A DNA stretch of 30,149 bases, taken from an uncultured Flavobacteriales bacterium (GTDB lineage Bacteria > Bacteroidota > Bacteroidia > Flavobacteriales_D > Crocinitomicaceae). The stretch covers positions 1 through 30,149 of the forward strand of contig CAIRMS010000263.1 of the NCBI GenBank assembly GCA_903879765.1, given 5' to 3'. Both the position numbers and the translations under genes were made by a program. This document shows positions 18,401-22,309 of this stretch, piece by piece. Below the pieces are notes generated by a model, which worked only from the letters and a program-made list of their open reading frames with translations, had not been told where the DNA came from and ran no database searches. Each line of letters begins with the position of its first letter. The stretch's first letter is position 1.

Positions 18401-18566
18401 TAGATATAGCATTGGTTACTTTGCTCATGATAGTAAGAAAGGTATTATTCATACTTCTATTATTAGATACGTTTTTATGTAACGAATGAACCAAAATGGC
18501 ATTCATATTTGAATCAGCATTGAACATTTTATCATTTTTCATCATTGTTCTCATCTTCATATTCAT
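6432..18566 (-). CDS. Giant SprB-like adhesin, multi-Ig/PKD/HYR, T9SS type B tail
   Basis: A 4044-aa cell-surface adhesin. A signal peptide starts at Met67 (MKHSNLFLKTLGVLSFILIT, cleavage near VWSQ/C94), so the true start may be the ATG at 18368 rather than 18566. In order: two Ig-like domains with YQWQ/YQWY motifs (about 95-390), an HYR domain (about 390-485), nine PKD-like modules (485-1406) with a SUEL lectin insert (1305-1390), five further PKD-like modules (1407-2022) with a second insert (1486-1624), 22 short Ig/Big2-like modules (2023-3682), two HYR-like domains (3683-3841), an Asp-rich TSP3-like region (3842-3952) and the CHU_C/type B tail (3953-4044, PEAFTPNGNGFNDNF). Nearly every module carries a Cys near each end. 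It is the first gene of an operon with PorP/SprF-like and OmpA-like genes. A role in surface adhesion or gliding is inferred from family and context. Confidence 0.93.
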   Translation of the reverse strand: MNMKMRTMMKNDKMFNADSNMNAILVHSLHKNVSNNRSMNNTFLTIMSKVTNAISRNSIAQSISKPMKHSNLFLKTLGVLSFILITATNVWSQCNITFPANSGAVPAQGSTIYFTDCDGNGSEVVSWVAPTATTVGTCGAPSISQGGGPSSGSAVSPGNYVVNYTAQAVNISNFSIVNVSYSFNLVVQSANPTAGGLTNAQTICAGTDPLTIASAVDGTQGSGNGTASSITYQWQYSLDNATWIDIAGATASTYDPSILSATTYYRRRTVVNFSNTPCSNGIVSGYTPSITITVIQNPSAGLINASQILCTTLDPSPFSNATSGTGTGAPLSYQWYASSQANSGYSAISGASNSTYDSPSLSATTFFQRKTILTLTSGELCYSVASNTIMVGDTTDPVLTCPSNQIVAANNNLCAYVVSGTSLNPTVTDDCSVTLSCALTGATVATNVSTLNTQAFNLGLTTVTWTATDAQGNSSTCSYTVTVEKPVVANQTATVCSDIVTGLTLGTSTSASPVVTYNINSITTTLIASAGSPATGSGLTNSVIADDAFTNSGNSQSTVVYNITPVSASGCEGSPFTATITVSPTPALSSSLSPAAICSGTTFAYTATSATVAASGSTAMSWSRATEVGITQAGTTGSGNVSETLTNTTSAPINVTYVYTITSNGCSANNSVVVSVKPTPTVDAISGQTLCATNSTTAITFASAFGVASTTYAWSNSNTSIGLAASGSTSVPVFATTNTGNAAISGTITVTPTANGCSGSTQTATIIVNPTPALSSTLTPTAICSGSTFAYTATSATVASSGSTAMSWSRATVVGITQAGTTGSGNVSETLTNTTNAPINVTYVYTITSNGCSAVNNVVLTVSPLPVANAGVDQVVCNGANVTLAATGSDTYTWNNAVTNNVAFVASNSTNAPVTTTYTLTVTNPSGCVSTDQVDVTVNPTPTVNTVANQTVCASTATTAVNFASTFNVTGTSYAWTNSSTAIGLAASGTGNISSFTATNTTTSPIVATITVTPSANSCAGTVKTFTITVQPIPVANQQSNITYCGGNLQSGITFTGTSANTQYVWTSSQHVGFFSGGTSLASASPSIGGYVIDPVNQVVSTVSVTPEIVSGGLTCSGSPMTFTVTVNPTPSVNANVNQTVCNGSSTAAITFTGSQVGSTYAWSNNNTTTGLAASGTGNIAAFTATNTGSSVQTSTISVTPTLNGCSGTPGTISLNVNPTPTVTQPANQTVCAGTNFAATNFTGAVTGTTYSWSSSNTAVGLAASGTGNIAAFAATNTTNAPISTTVTVTPSFGETGTTFGETSENGTIILNAPTGTVFTSVNYASYGNPTGSNGNYTNGSCHSNTSQAVVEALVIGQTSVTINATDAVFGSPCAGTQSLAVVLAYGPVCSGAAKTFTLTVSPVPVFANQTASVCSGNLLSVTPTGTTVPTGTQFTWTVADNANVTGESANTTAASTWNATLTNTSNTTQPVVYTLTPVAAAAATMDQSNLTSANQAGSTSQYQTFTAGISGVLTSISLNHANPRGNTAVSTVTVSVYAGAGTSGTLLGSNSVTLPAQWGSTWNNYAFNGISLTQGQVYTFLVTTPSVLFSWLNVNVNNPYAGGEYGPSIVGWDMVFQTNVSALSCNGVPFNLTVNVDPTPSITTQTATICSGSTFTVTPTNGSGNIVPVGTTYSWLAPTVTGITGTTSGSNSTSISDNLINTTNAAITVTYTVTPTSGSCTGTPFTVSILVNPVASFVAQTASICSGGTLTITPTNGSGNIVPTGTTYSWSFVNNANVTGEAIGTNQSNIVQTLSNSTNIDQPVVYTVTPTSGSCTGSSYSLTITVNPIPVIANKTQTICSGNAFTIAPTNGGSEIVPAGTQYIWTVVNNTNVSGDVNEATAQNTISQTLTNSTNVAQTVVYTVTPVLTGCNGNPFTVTVTVNPVPVIVNYALNGCSGTTITSTPINGSGNLIPTGTTYTWSLVDNSFVLGEQAESTGQSSFSQSLVNLYTTAQLVNYTVTPSSLSCAGNTFTIAVTVNELPTVAAITGATNVCTGLTTQLASATVGGTWSSSNTAVATVNASGVVTGVAVGNVTISYSVTNASGCTSSVSASVNVNIGTSATITAAGSTTFCQGGSVTLTANSGATYLWSNGAQTQSINVTAGGPYTVIVTNAGGCSVTSSATTVTVNPLPTTAPITGSTSLCVGTTTNLATTSVNPTWSSANPAIATVSATGVVTGVSSGTATISFSITDANGCSNTASSSVVVNPLPTATIAAIGSTTFCQGGSVTLLAANAPSGSTYSYIWNLNGTAIVGATGNTYVANASGNYSVTITANGLCQATSSATTVTVNSLPTLAASTGTTSICAGSTTALSNATAAGTWSSSNNAVATINSANGLVTGVTAGSAVMTYTFTNANGCSSSTITNFTVNPLPTATITASGSTTFCQGGSVTLTANTATSYQWSNGATTASITVNASGNYTVTITNANGCSAVSVPTTVTVNALPTATITANGPTTFCQGGNVTLNANVGSGLSYQWNNFTNNQTLVVSAAGPYTVTVTDANGCSATSTATTIIVNPLPTTTAIFGSTALCVGTTTVLGTTSLNPTWSSSNTAVATVSATGVVTGVTPGTATIAYSITNSNGCSNTASTTVTVSPLPSATIAIIGNTTFCQGGNVTLLADNAPSGSTYVYQWRLNGTAIVGATANTYVASASGNYSVTITANNLCQATSANTTVTVNPLPVLAANTGATSVCQGSTTSLANTTATGTWTSADNTVATINPGNGLVTGESAGTVLLTYTFTNANGCTSAVSTNFTVNSLPTAAITANGPTTFCQGGNVTLTASTGTAYSWSNGATTASIVVSTSGNYVVTVTNANGCSSVSSPMMVTVNPLPVASITASGPTTFCQGGSVTLVASTGVAYLWSTNNAFTQSNTITTSGTYNVTVTNADGCSATSVSVTVTVNALPTPTITASSATTFCQGGNVTLTASAGTAYLWSSGETSQSIVANVDGPYSVQVTNANGCQATSANTNLVVYPLPTVAAITGANAVCEGSTVVLATATTGGTWSSSNTAAATISSTGLVTGVAAGNTVFTYTVIDANGCSNSVNAAMTVNAGTTATISASGSTTFCAGGNVTLTASPGTSYEWSNGDLNPSITVSATGPYYVIVTNSSGCTARSATTQVVVNPLPVVTAIAGSTEVCLGSTTQLTNATTGGVWSSSNNNVGTVDATGLVTSLAAGSTIITYTVTNANGCTTSVSATVNVNALPAAVISANGATTFCQGSSVSLVATAGTNYLWNNGQFTQSISVDTSGTYFVTITNAAGCTANSNAITVTVNALPTAVVTPNGPTTFCQGNNVLLTATGGSSYVWSTGETTQSILVSTSENIHVDVTNANGCTSAGSNTIVTVLPVSVATITANGSTAICLGSNVTLSATSGTGLTYLWSNGVTTATTQNITVSNAGVYTVTVTNASACTSTASQTVIVNPNPAVTVTANGPTLFCQGGSVTLTATGAASYQWNTGDFTPSITVSTAGSYFVVGTSAAGCETTSATTVISTSTIPTVAAITGANNVCEGGTINLTSSTNNGTWSSTNNFIATVSNSGIVTGLNAGTTTITYTVTNGACSNAATAVVNVLNNPVVPIITPSGATTMCPGGTVILFASNGANYEWSNGPSTPFITVNQSGDYAVTVTNASGCSATSLPINVFIGDNTNPVIVPPSNITMAPNFGCDAIGVNLGNPTATDNCSVATVSHNAPAIFPLGLTTVTWTVVDGSGNTSTATQFVNVVDNILPTINVNDITVVINDNGSTTITFSDVDNGTNDNCGIASMTLSQYTFGCSNIGDNNITVTVTDNNGNVATTTILVTVVTSGTDTDNDGTLNACDTDDDGDGINDVDEVVGDTDGDGIQNSLDSDDDGDGISTSVEGTDDIDGDGISNYLDSDSDGDGISDDFEWDFGGLAEAGQDCDNDGVYDFLDTDLCGPVIPEAFTPNGNGFNDNFVIPGIEGYKTRQVTIYSRYGTKVYESAEYNNDWDGTLLSSGTQVPDGTYYYIFTFDNGLVVNGYVYINRVQK
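6435..6710 (-). other. Gliding-motility C-terminal domain (CHU_C, T9SS type B signal)
   Basis: Residues about 3953-4044 of the adhesin. It shows the hallmark PEAFTPNGNGFNDNFVIPG start, then VTIYSRYGTKVYES, NNDWDG, VPDGTYYYIFTF and a C-terminal VNGYVYINR strand. Type B tails direct export by T9SS and, in known cases, need a SprF-like partner, which the next gene supplies. Confidence 0.92.
6715..7042 (-). other. Asp-rich thrombospondin type 3-like calcium-binding region
   Basis: Residues about 3842-3952 of the adhesin hold at least seven DxDxDG-type loops (DTDNDG, DTDDDGDG, DTDGDG, DSDDDGDG, DIDGDG, DSDSDGDG, DCDNDG) spaced 10-20 residues apart. Such loops bind calcium in TSP3 and OmpA-linker repeats. 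The position just before the sorting tail suggests a calcium-stiffened stalk. The DNA repeats too, with recurring CCGTCTCCATC on the plus strand. Confidence 0.88.
7043..7520 (-). other. Two HYR-like domains
   Basis: Residues about 3683-3841. The first has the classic HYR pattern (DNTNPVIVPPSNI, TATDNCSVATVSH, FPLGLTTVTWTVVDGSGN). The second is a weaker copy (DNILPTINVNDITV, NDNCGIASM, NITVTVTDNNGN). HYR domains are Ig-like folds found in extracellular adhesion proteins. A further HYR copy lies near the N-terminus of the same protein. Confidence 0.85.
7525..12500 (-). repeat. Array of 22 Ig/Big2-like modules (types A and B)
   Basis: Residues about 2023-3682. Type A modules (14 copies, about 70-75 aa) carry the signature TTFCQGG[SN]VTL, then a Y-x-W, then an SGxYxVTVTNxxGC ending. 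Type B modules (8 copies) carry AITGxxxVCxGxTxxL, TWSSSNxAVATVxxxGxVTG and end in xGC; these resemble Big2 domains. Order from N- to C-terminus: B A B A B A A B A B A A A B A B A A A A B A. Many copies share the DNA word CCTTGACAGAA (plus strand), which encodes FCQG, roughly every 230 nt or a multiple. Confidence 0.85.
9728..12043 (-). repeat. Tandem higher-order repeat, 2 x 1158 nt (386 codons)
   Basis: Inside the A/B array a block of five modules (B-A-B-A-A) occurs twice in a row with a period of 1158 nt. Matching anchors are GTTGTTCCAAC at 12001 and 10843. The long type A variant with the NAPSGSTY and LNGTAIVGAT insertions, and the B variant with GTTTxLxTTSLNPTW or SVNPTW, appear once in each copy. 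Antisense open frames starting at 10627 and 11785, exactly 1158 apart, reflect the same duplication. Confidence 0.85.
13695..14111 (-). other. Unassigned beta-rich domain inserted in a PKD-like module
   Basis: Residues about 1486-1624 of the adhesin interrupt a PKD-like module between VVYTLTPVAAAAAT and SALSCNGVPFNLTV, where sister modules have only TPTSGSCTGTPF. The insert begins MDQSNLTSANQAGSTSQYQT and contains FTAGISGVLTSISL, VTVSVYAGAGTSGTLLG, SVTLPAQWGSTWNNYAF and SLTQGQVYTFLVTT. This strand pattern looks like a jelly-roll surface-binding module; I cannot name the family with certainty. An alanine run coded by repeated GCT marks the left junction. Confidence 0.65.
14397..14654 (-). other. 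SUEL-type galactose/rhamnose-binding lectin domain insert
   Basis: Residues about 1305-1390 of the adhesin. The pattern is that of the SUEL/Gal_lectin family as seen at the C-terminus of plant beta-galactosidases: VNYASYGNPTGSNGNYTNG, then SCHSNTSQAVVE, TVTINATDAVFG-like core (SVTINATDAVFGSPCAGTQ) and SLAVVLAY with a final Cys. It sits inside a PKD-like module, between TTVTVTPS and VCSGAAKTFTLTV. Of the family's usual Cys residues, only the SCH, SPC and final Cys are clear; two others are replaced (TGSN, TSV), so disulfides may differ. Confidence 0.78.
15985..16820 (-). repeat. Near-identical PKD-like module repeat, 558-nt spacing
   Basis: The modules beginning ALSSSLSPAAICSG (about 16545-16820) and ALSSTLTPTAICSG (about 15987-16262) are nearly identical over their whole length, separated by one different module. 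At DNA level about 100 nt starting at 16621 and at 16063 differ at only a few positions. The spacing of 558 nt equals 186 codons, so loss or gain of one unit would stay in frame. Confidence 0.85.
17110..17395 (-). other. N-terminal HYR domain of the adhesin
   Basis: Residues about 392-485. The pattern DTTDPVLTCPSNQIV, then LNPTVTDDCSVTLSC, NLGLTTVTWTATDAQGN and STCSYTVTV matches the HYR domain closely, including the DDC and W-TATDxxGN features. Confidence 0.88.
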
Positions 18567-18711
18567 TCGTTTTTGTCAAAATTGCGCTTTAAAATAACAC
18601 GTATATTCAGCGAGTAAACTACTGATTAACAGCGGATTACCACGCTAATATTCATTGCTATCCCTTTGTTTTATAGCTATTCAACCCAATTTCTCCATTA
18701 TAATTAAGTCC

Positions 18712-18741
18712 CAAATGTATGCAAATAAAAGTAATTAACAA
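18712..18741 (-). promoter_or_regulatory. Bacteroidota-type promoter of the adhesin operon
   Basis: On the minus strand TTG (18739-18741), within a T-rich stretch, is followed after exactly 19 nt by TACATTTG (18712-18719), a full match to the Bacteroidota -7 element at its usual spacing. Transcription would start near 18706. The leader would be about 140 nt to the ATG at 18566, or about 338 nt to the ATG at 18368. It lies between the terminator of the upstream operon and the adhesin gene. The rest of 18567-18821 shows nothing else I can name. Confidence 0.7.
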
Positions 18742-18773
18742 AAATTTTAAATACAGATTACTTTGTTGAAAAT

Positions 18774-18802
18774 AAAAAAAGGGAGGCTTTCGGCCTCCCT
18801 TT
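18774..18802 (-). terminator. Rho-independent terminator of the three-gene GEVED operon
   Basis: On the minus strand a perfect 10-bp stem (AAAGGGAGGC / GCCTCCCTTT, arms 18793-18802 and 18778-18787) with a 5-nt loop is followed by a T run (complement of 18774-18780). It begins 19 nt past the stop codon at 18822 and separates the upstream operon from the adhesin promoter. Confidence 0.92.
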
Positions 18803-18821
18803 AACGTTCGATTGTATCGAC

Positions 18822-21800
18822 TTATTGTTTCACTATACGATTTGTGATCGTTTTATCTGTACCATTCAAACGAATCATGTAAACACCTGTTTCCAATTGT
18901 TTCATGTTCAATTGAATTGAATCATTTGCAAAGCTGCCTTTCGTCAAGCTGACAACTACTTTTCCTTGCATATCCAATACTTGAATGTTCTCGATAATGA
19001 AATCCATACCATTCATAATGTTCAACACATCGGTTGTTGGATTTGGATACATTTCGAATGATCCAGCTACACCATCAATAGAAGCTGTGAAGTCACATGA
19101 AGCATCTACTGTCACAAGAACGTTCGATGTATCGTCTGGACAAACACCGTTTCCTACGATGTAATCATAGTTAAAGAAGCCTGGGATGTTTGCTGCCGTG
19201 TCTAAGTTTCCAGCTAATGGAATGTTACTTGGGTCGTACCAAGTTCCACCTAAGTCAACAATTCCACCTAATCCTTGTAACAAGTTAAATGGTTCGTTTT
19301 TACACACTGTAAATGCTCCATCTTCACCTGCTTGTGACGGTGAGTATACATCAACCTGCGCTGGAGAAGAGTCGTTCGCACAACCATCTGTCAAGGTATA
19401 AGTAAATGTAAATGGAATAGAAGCTAATCCGTTTGTGATAAATAAGTTTCCTTGTAAACCAAGTGTAGGAATTGTTTGAGACCAAACTCCACCTAACTCA
19501 TAGTTTGCAATTCCATTGAACAAGTTCACTGTATCACCGTAACATGCTTCCAATACTTCACCCTGAACACCAGCGTTCAAAACGATTTCTTTGATTGCGA
19601 TACCGTAGTTTCCTGATGTTCCATTGAATGCATCATGCATGATGTAATACTCTGTTCCTGGTGTTAAGCCACAAGCACTAAAGTTAGGCGCAACACTTGT
19701 TCCCATCATGTCATTGTCATTCGCAGAAATCATCTGGAAGGATGCGATGTTATCACATGCTGAAGATCCGTAAACCGCTGCTTGACCATTGTATGTCATT
19801 CCTGTACAATTCACACGCACACTTCCTGAAGGCGGAGCAACGAATTTGAACCAAGTTGTTAAGTTCAAGTTTTGGTTTTCCCAACCTGTTTCTGTTTGTG
19901 CACCTGTTACTGGCGGAACCATTGCAATTTCATTTGCATCGATTGTAGCGCCATTGTTATTGAACACATGCATCACATTGTTCACTGGAAGCATTTGTGC
20001 TCCACAAATTGTATCATTTGACAATGGCATTACCACGTTAAATGGACCGATAAAGTAAGACGTATCTTGACCACAAACTGTTTGTAAATACATTTGGAAC
20101 GATTGTCCGGCCATGAATTCTGAATCAAACAAGGTATCGCTGAAATTATTATCTAACACATATGTTGTTCCTGTATTAAATGCACTTCCGGTATTTACCA
20201 ATTGCATGTTGAATCCAGTCACTGGTAAAATCGTCTGAGCCCAAGACCATGTAGTTAAAATGCTATCAATTTCTGTGTTCGCAACGATGTTTGTTGGATT
20301 CGCACAGTTTGGAGCTGGCAAGATATTGATCACATAATCTTCTGTTTCACCTGAACCCATGTTTGTACATGCATCTCCTGCGCCGTTTTGATTAAAGTTT
20401 CCTCTTGAACGCACACGCATTCCCGTGTTTCCTGTTAAAGCGGTCATTGGAATCGTAATGTTTACTGATCCTGTTGTACCACTTGCAATGTTTGTTCCTA
20501 CTTGTGTCCACTCTGTTGGCTCATACGCTCCGTTATGATCGTAATCAATCCAAACCGAAACGATTGCACCTGTATAAGCAGATGGAGCTTGAATTGTTAC
20601 ATCCAATGAATAATCCATTCCTTGAATAACAGATGGTCCGTTAGTAAATGCTGAGTAGAACGGACTTGCCGTTGGATTCGTAGCAGCAGTGTTATTTACA
20701 TAACCATTCATCGCTACTTCGTTCATTAATGACCCTTCACCACCTGCATTCACTGTATTACAGTAACAGTTAAAGAATGGGTTAGAAACCACCACTACTG
20801 GTGTAGAAGTTGCTACCGATGCAGAAGCTGTACATGTTAATACTAATTGGAAGTATGTATCAACGCCTACTGTTGTTGCATACGTGTTACTTGTTGCTCC
20901 AGGGATATTCGTCCATGGTCCCGTAGCAGATGCTGCACTTTGCCATTGGTATGTAATTCCTGAAGCCAAAGTAGATCCTGTTGTACTTAAGGTTACAGTA
21001 GTCGAAGGACAAACGGGCGTTGCAGAAGTTACCGTTGTACCACCCGTGATCGTACCTGCACAAGCATTTGCAGCGACTACGTTAATCAAATAATCCTCTG
21101 TCTCACCGTATCCGTAAGATAAACACGGAGAGATTGGTGTAAACGATGTACTTGAATAATTTTCAGCACATACAATTCTCATTGCAGTATTTCCTGGTAC
21201 CGCAGTAATTGGAATGTTAAATGATCCAGAAACAACACGTGGTCCAACCGTAGTTGTTGACTCTACGAAAACATCCTCTCCTAAATCTGTAAAGATTCCA
21301 TTTTGGTTGAAGTCAATCCAAATACCGATACCATTTGCATAATAGGTTCCAAGTTCACACTCATCTTGATTGATAGAAAAAGCTACACTTTGACCAGTAA
21401 TGACAGATGTAATTGCTGGCAAGGTTTTAAAATTCGAATATTTACTTAATACAGAACCTGGTCCAGGGGCTGCAGTAGAACATGCATTCGCATTTGCATA
21501 TAAAGGATCTGTTGATCCACCGTTTACCGTTACATTTAAGATTTCTTCATCGGCAGGTTGCGTTGCAGCCGAGTTACAGTAGCAATTGTAAAATGGATTC
21601 ATGGCTACCAAAATTGGTGTCGAAGTTGCAGTTGAGCCGGCGCTACATGTTACCACACATTGGTAGTACGTATCCACGGTTTGTTGTAACGTATAATTTG
21701 CTGTCGTTGCTCCAGCGATTGCAGTCCAAGGACCGGTTGCTGTTGTAGCACTTTCCCATTGGTACGTTAGACCTGTTCCAAGTGTTGCTCCATTTAAAGA

Positions 21801-22295
21801 AAGAGCGAAGTTTGCTGAAGGACAAGCCGCTGCGGGGTTCGCCGCTGAAGTTCCTGCCGCAACTGGATTAATACATGCGTTAGCTGGACTAATATACGTC
21901 ATCGTTGTTTCCACACATCCGGTCGCTGTTGCACAAGATGCATCAACAGTCCAGTGTGCGTAATAGGTTCCTGCTGTCGTTGAATTCCATTGCAAGGGAC
22001 TAATTCCAGCTGCAATAACTGGACCTGTTGGTGTTCCTTGTCTAATAGTGATGTATCCACCCGTCAAAATCGCACATTGATAAATGGTTGCTGCATCAAC
22101 GAAATTCAACGCTGAATATTCACTTTGAAATGAACACGTTGAAATGGTTGTCAAAGGCGCGACGACTGTTGGTGCTGTAGCTCCTCCGGTTGGGTATTCA
22201 AACGCATTCGTACATTGCGCATAGCTTACACCGTTCAGCAGTATGGTAACCATGACTGAAAGTGAAGCCAAATAAGCGTAAATTTTTGTTTTCAT
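18822..22295 (-). CDS. Secreted GEVED-domain protein, T9SS type A (1157 aa)
   Basis: A large surface or secreted protein. Residues 1-27 (MKTKIYAYLASLSVMVTILL, then NGVSYAQ) form a signal peptide. Residues 28-140 are a Cys-rich beta domain. Then come an Ig-like domain (about 145-235, YQWESATTATGPW), a GEVED domain (248-399, WIDFNQNGIFTDLGEDV and GETEDYLI), a second Ig-like domain and a second GEVED domain (517-649, WIDYDHNGAYEPTEW and GETEDYVI). An FN3-like segment (about 650-757), a pre-peptidase-C-like domain (about 757-905, TTWFKFVAPPSGSVRVNC), two Ig-like domains and a T9SS type A tail (1081-1157, EMYPNPTTDVL) follow. It is the last of three related genes, 14 nt after the second, and is closed by a terminator. 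Unlike its two neighbours it has two GEVED domains and no central 190-aa domain. No enzymatic motif is visible; binding or adhesion is inferred. Confidence 0.9.
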   Translation of the reverse strand: MKTKIYAYLASLSVMVTILLNGVSYAQCTNAFEYPTGGATAPTVVAPLTTISTCSFQSEYSALNFVDAATIYQCAILTGGYITIRQGTPTGPVIAAGISPLQWNSTTAGTYYAHWTVDASCATATGCVETTMTYISPANACINPVAAGTSAANPAAACPSANFALSLNGATLGTGLTYQWESATTATGPWTAIAGATTANYTLQQTVDTYYQCVVTCSAGSTATSTPILVAMNPFYNCYCNSAATQPADEEILNVTVNGGSTDPLYANANACSTAAPGPGSVLSKYSNFKTLPAITSVITGQSVAFSINQDECELGTYYANGIGIWIDFNQNGIFTDLGEDVFVESTTTVGPRVVSGSFNIPITAVPGNTAMRIVCAENYSSTSFTPISPCLSYGYGETEDYLINVVAANACAGTITGGTTVTSATPVCPSTTVTLSTTGSTLASGITYQWQSAASATGPWTNIPGATSNTYATTVGVDTYFQLVLTCTASASVATSTPVVVVSNPFFNCYCNTVNAGGEGSLMNEVAMNGYVNNTAATNPTASPFYSAFTNGPSVIQGMDYSLDVTIQAPSAYTGAIVSVWIDYDHNGAYEPTEWTQVGTNIASGTTGSVNITIPMTALTGNTGMRVRSRGNFNQNGAGDACTNMGSGETEDYVINILPAPNCANPTNIVANTEIDSILTTWSWAQTILPVTGFNMQLVNTGSAFNTGTTYVLDNNFSDTLFDSEFMAGQSFQMYLQTVCGQDTSYFIGPFNVVMPLSNDTICGAQMLPVNNVMHVFNNNGATIDANEIAMVPPVTGAQTETGWENQNLNLTTWFKFVAPPSGSVRVNCTGMTYNGQAAVYGSSACDNIASFQMISANDNDMMGTSVAPNFSACGLTPGTEYYIMHDAFNGTSGNYGIAIKEIVLNAGVQGEVLEACYGDTVNLFNGIANYELGGVWSQTIPTLGLQGNLFITNGLASIPFTFTYTLTDGCANDSSPAQVDVYSPSQAGEDGAFTVCKNEPFNLLQGLGGIVDLGGTWYDPSNIPLAGNLDTAANIPGFFNYDYIVGNGVCPDDTSNVLVTVDASCDFTASIDGVAGSFEMYPNPTTDVLNIMNGMDFIIENIQVLDMQGKVVVSLTKGSFANDSIQLNMKQLETGVYMIRLNGTDKTITNRIVKQ

Positions 22296-22309
22296 AATTG
22301 ATTAATTAA

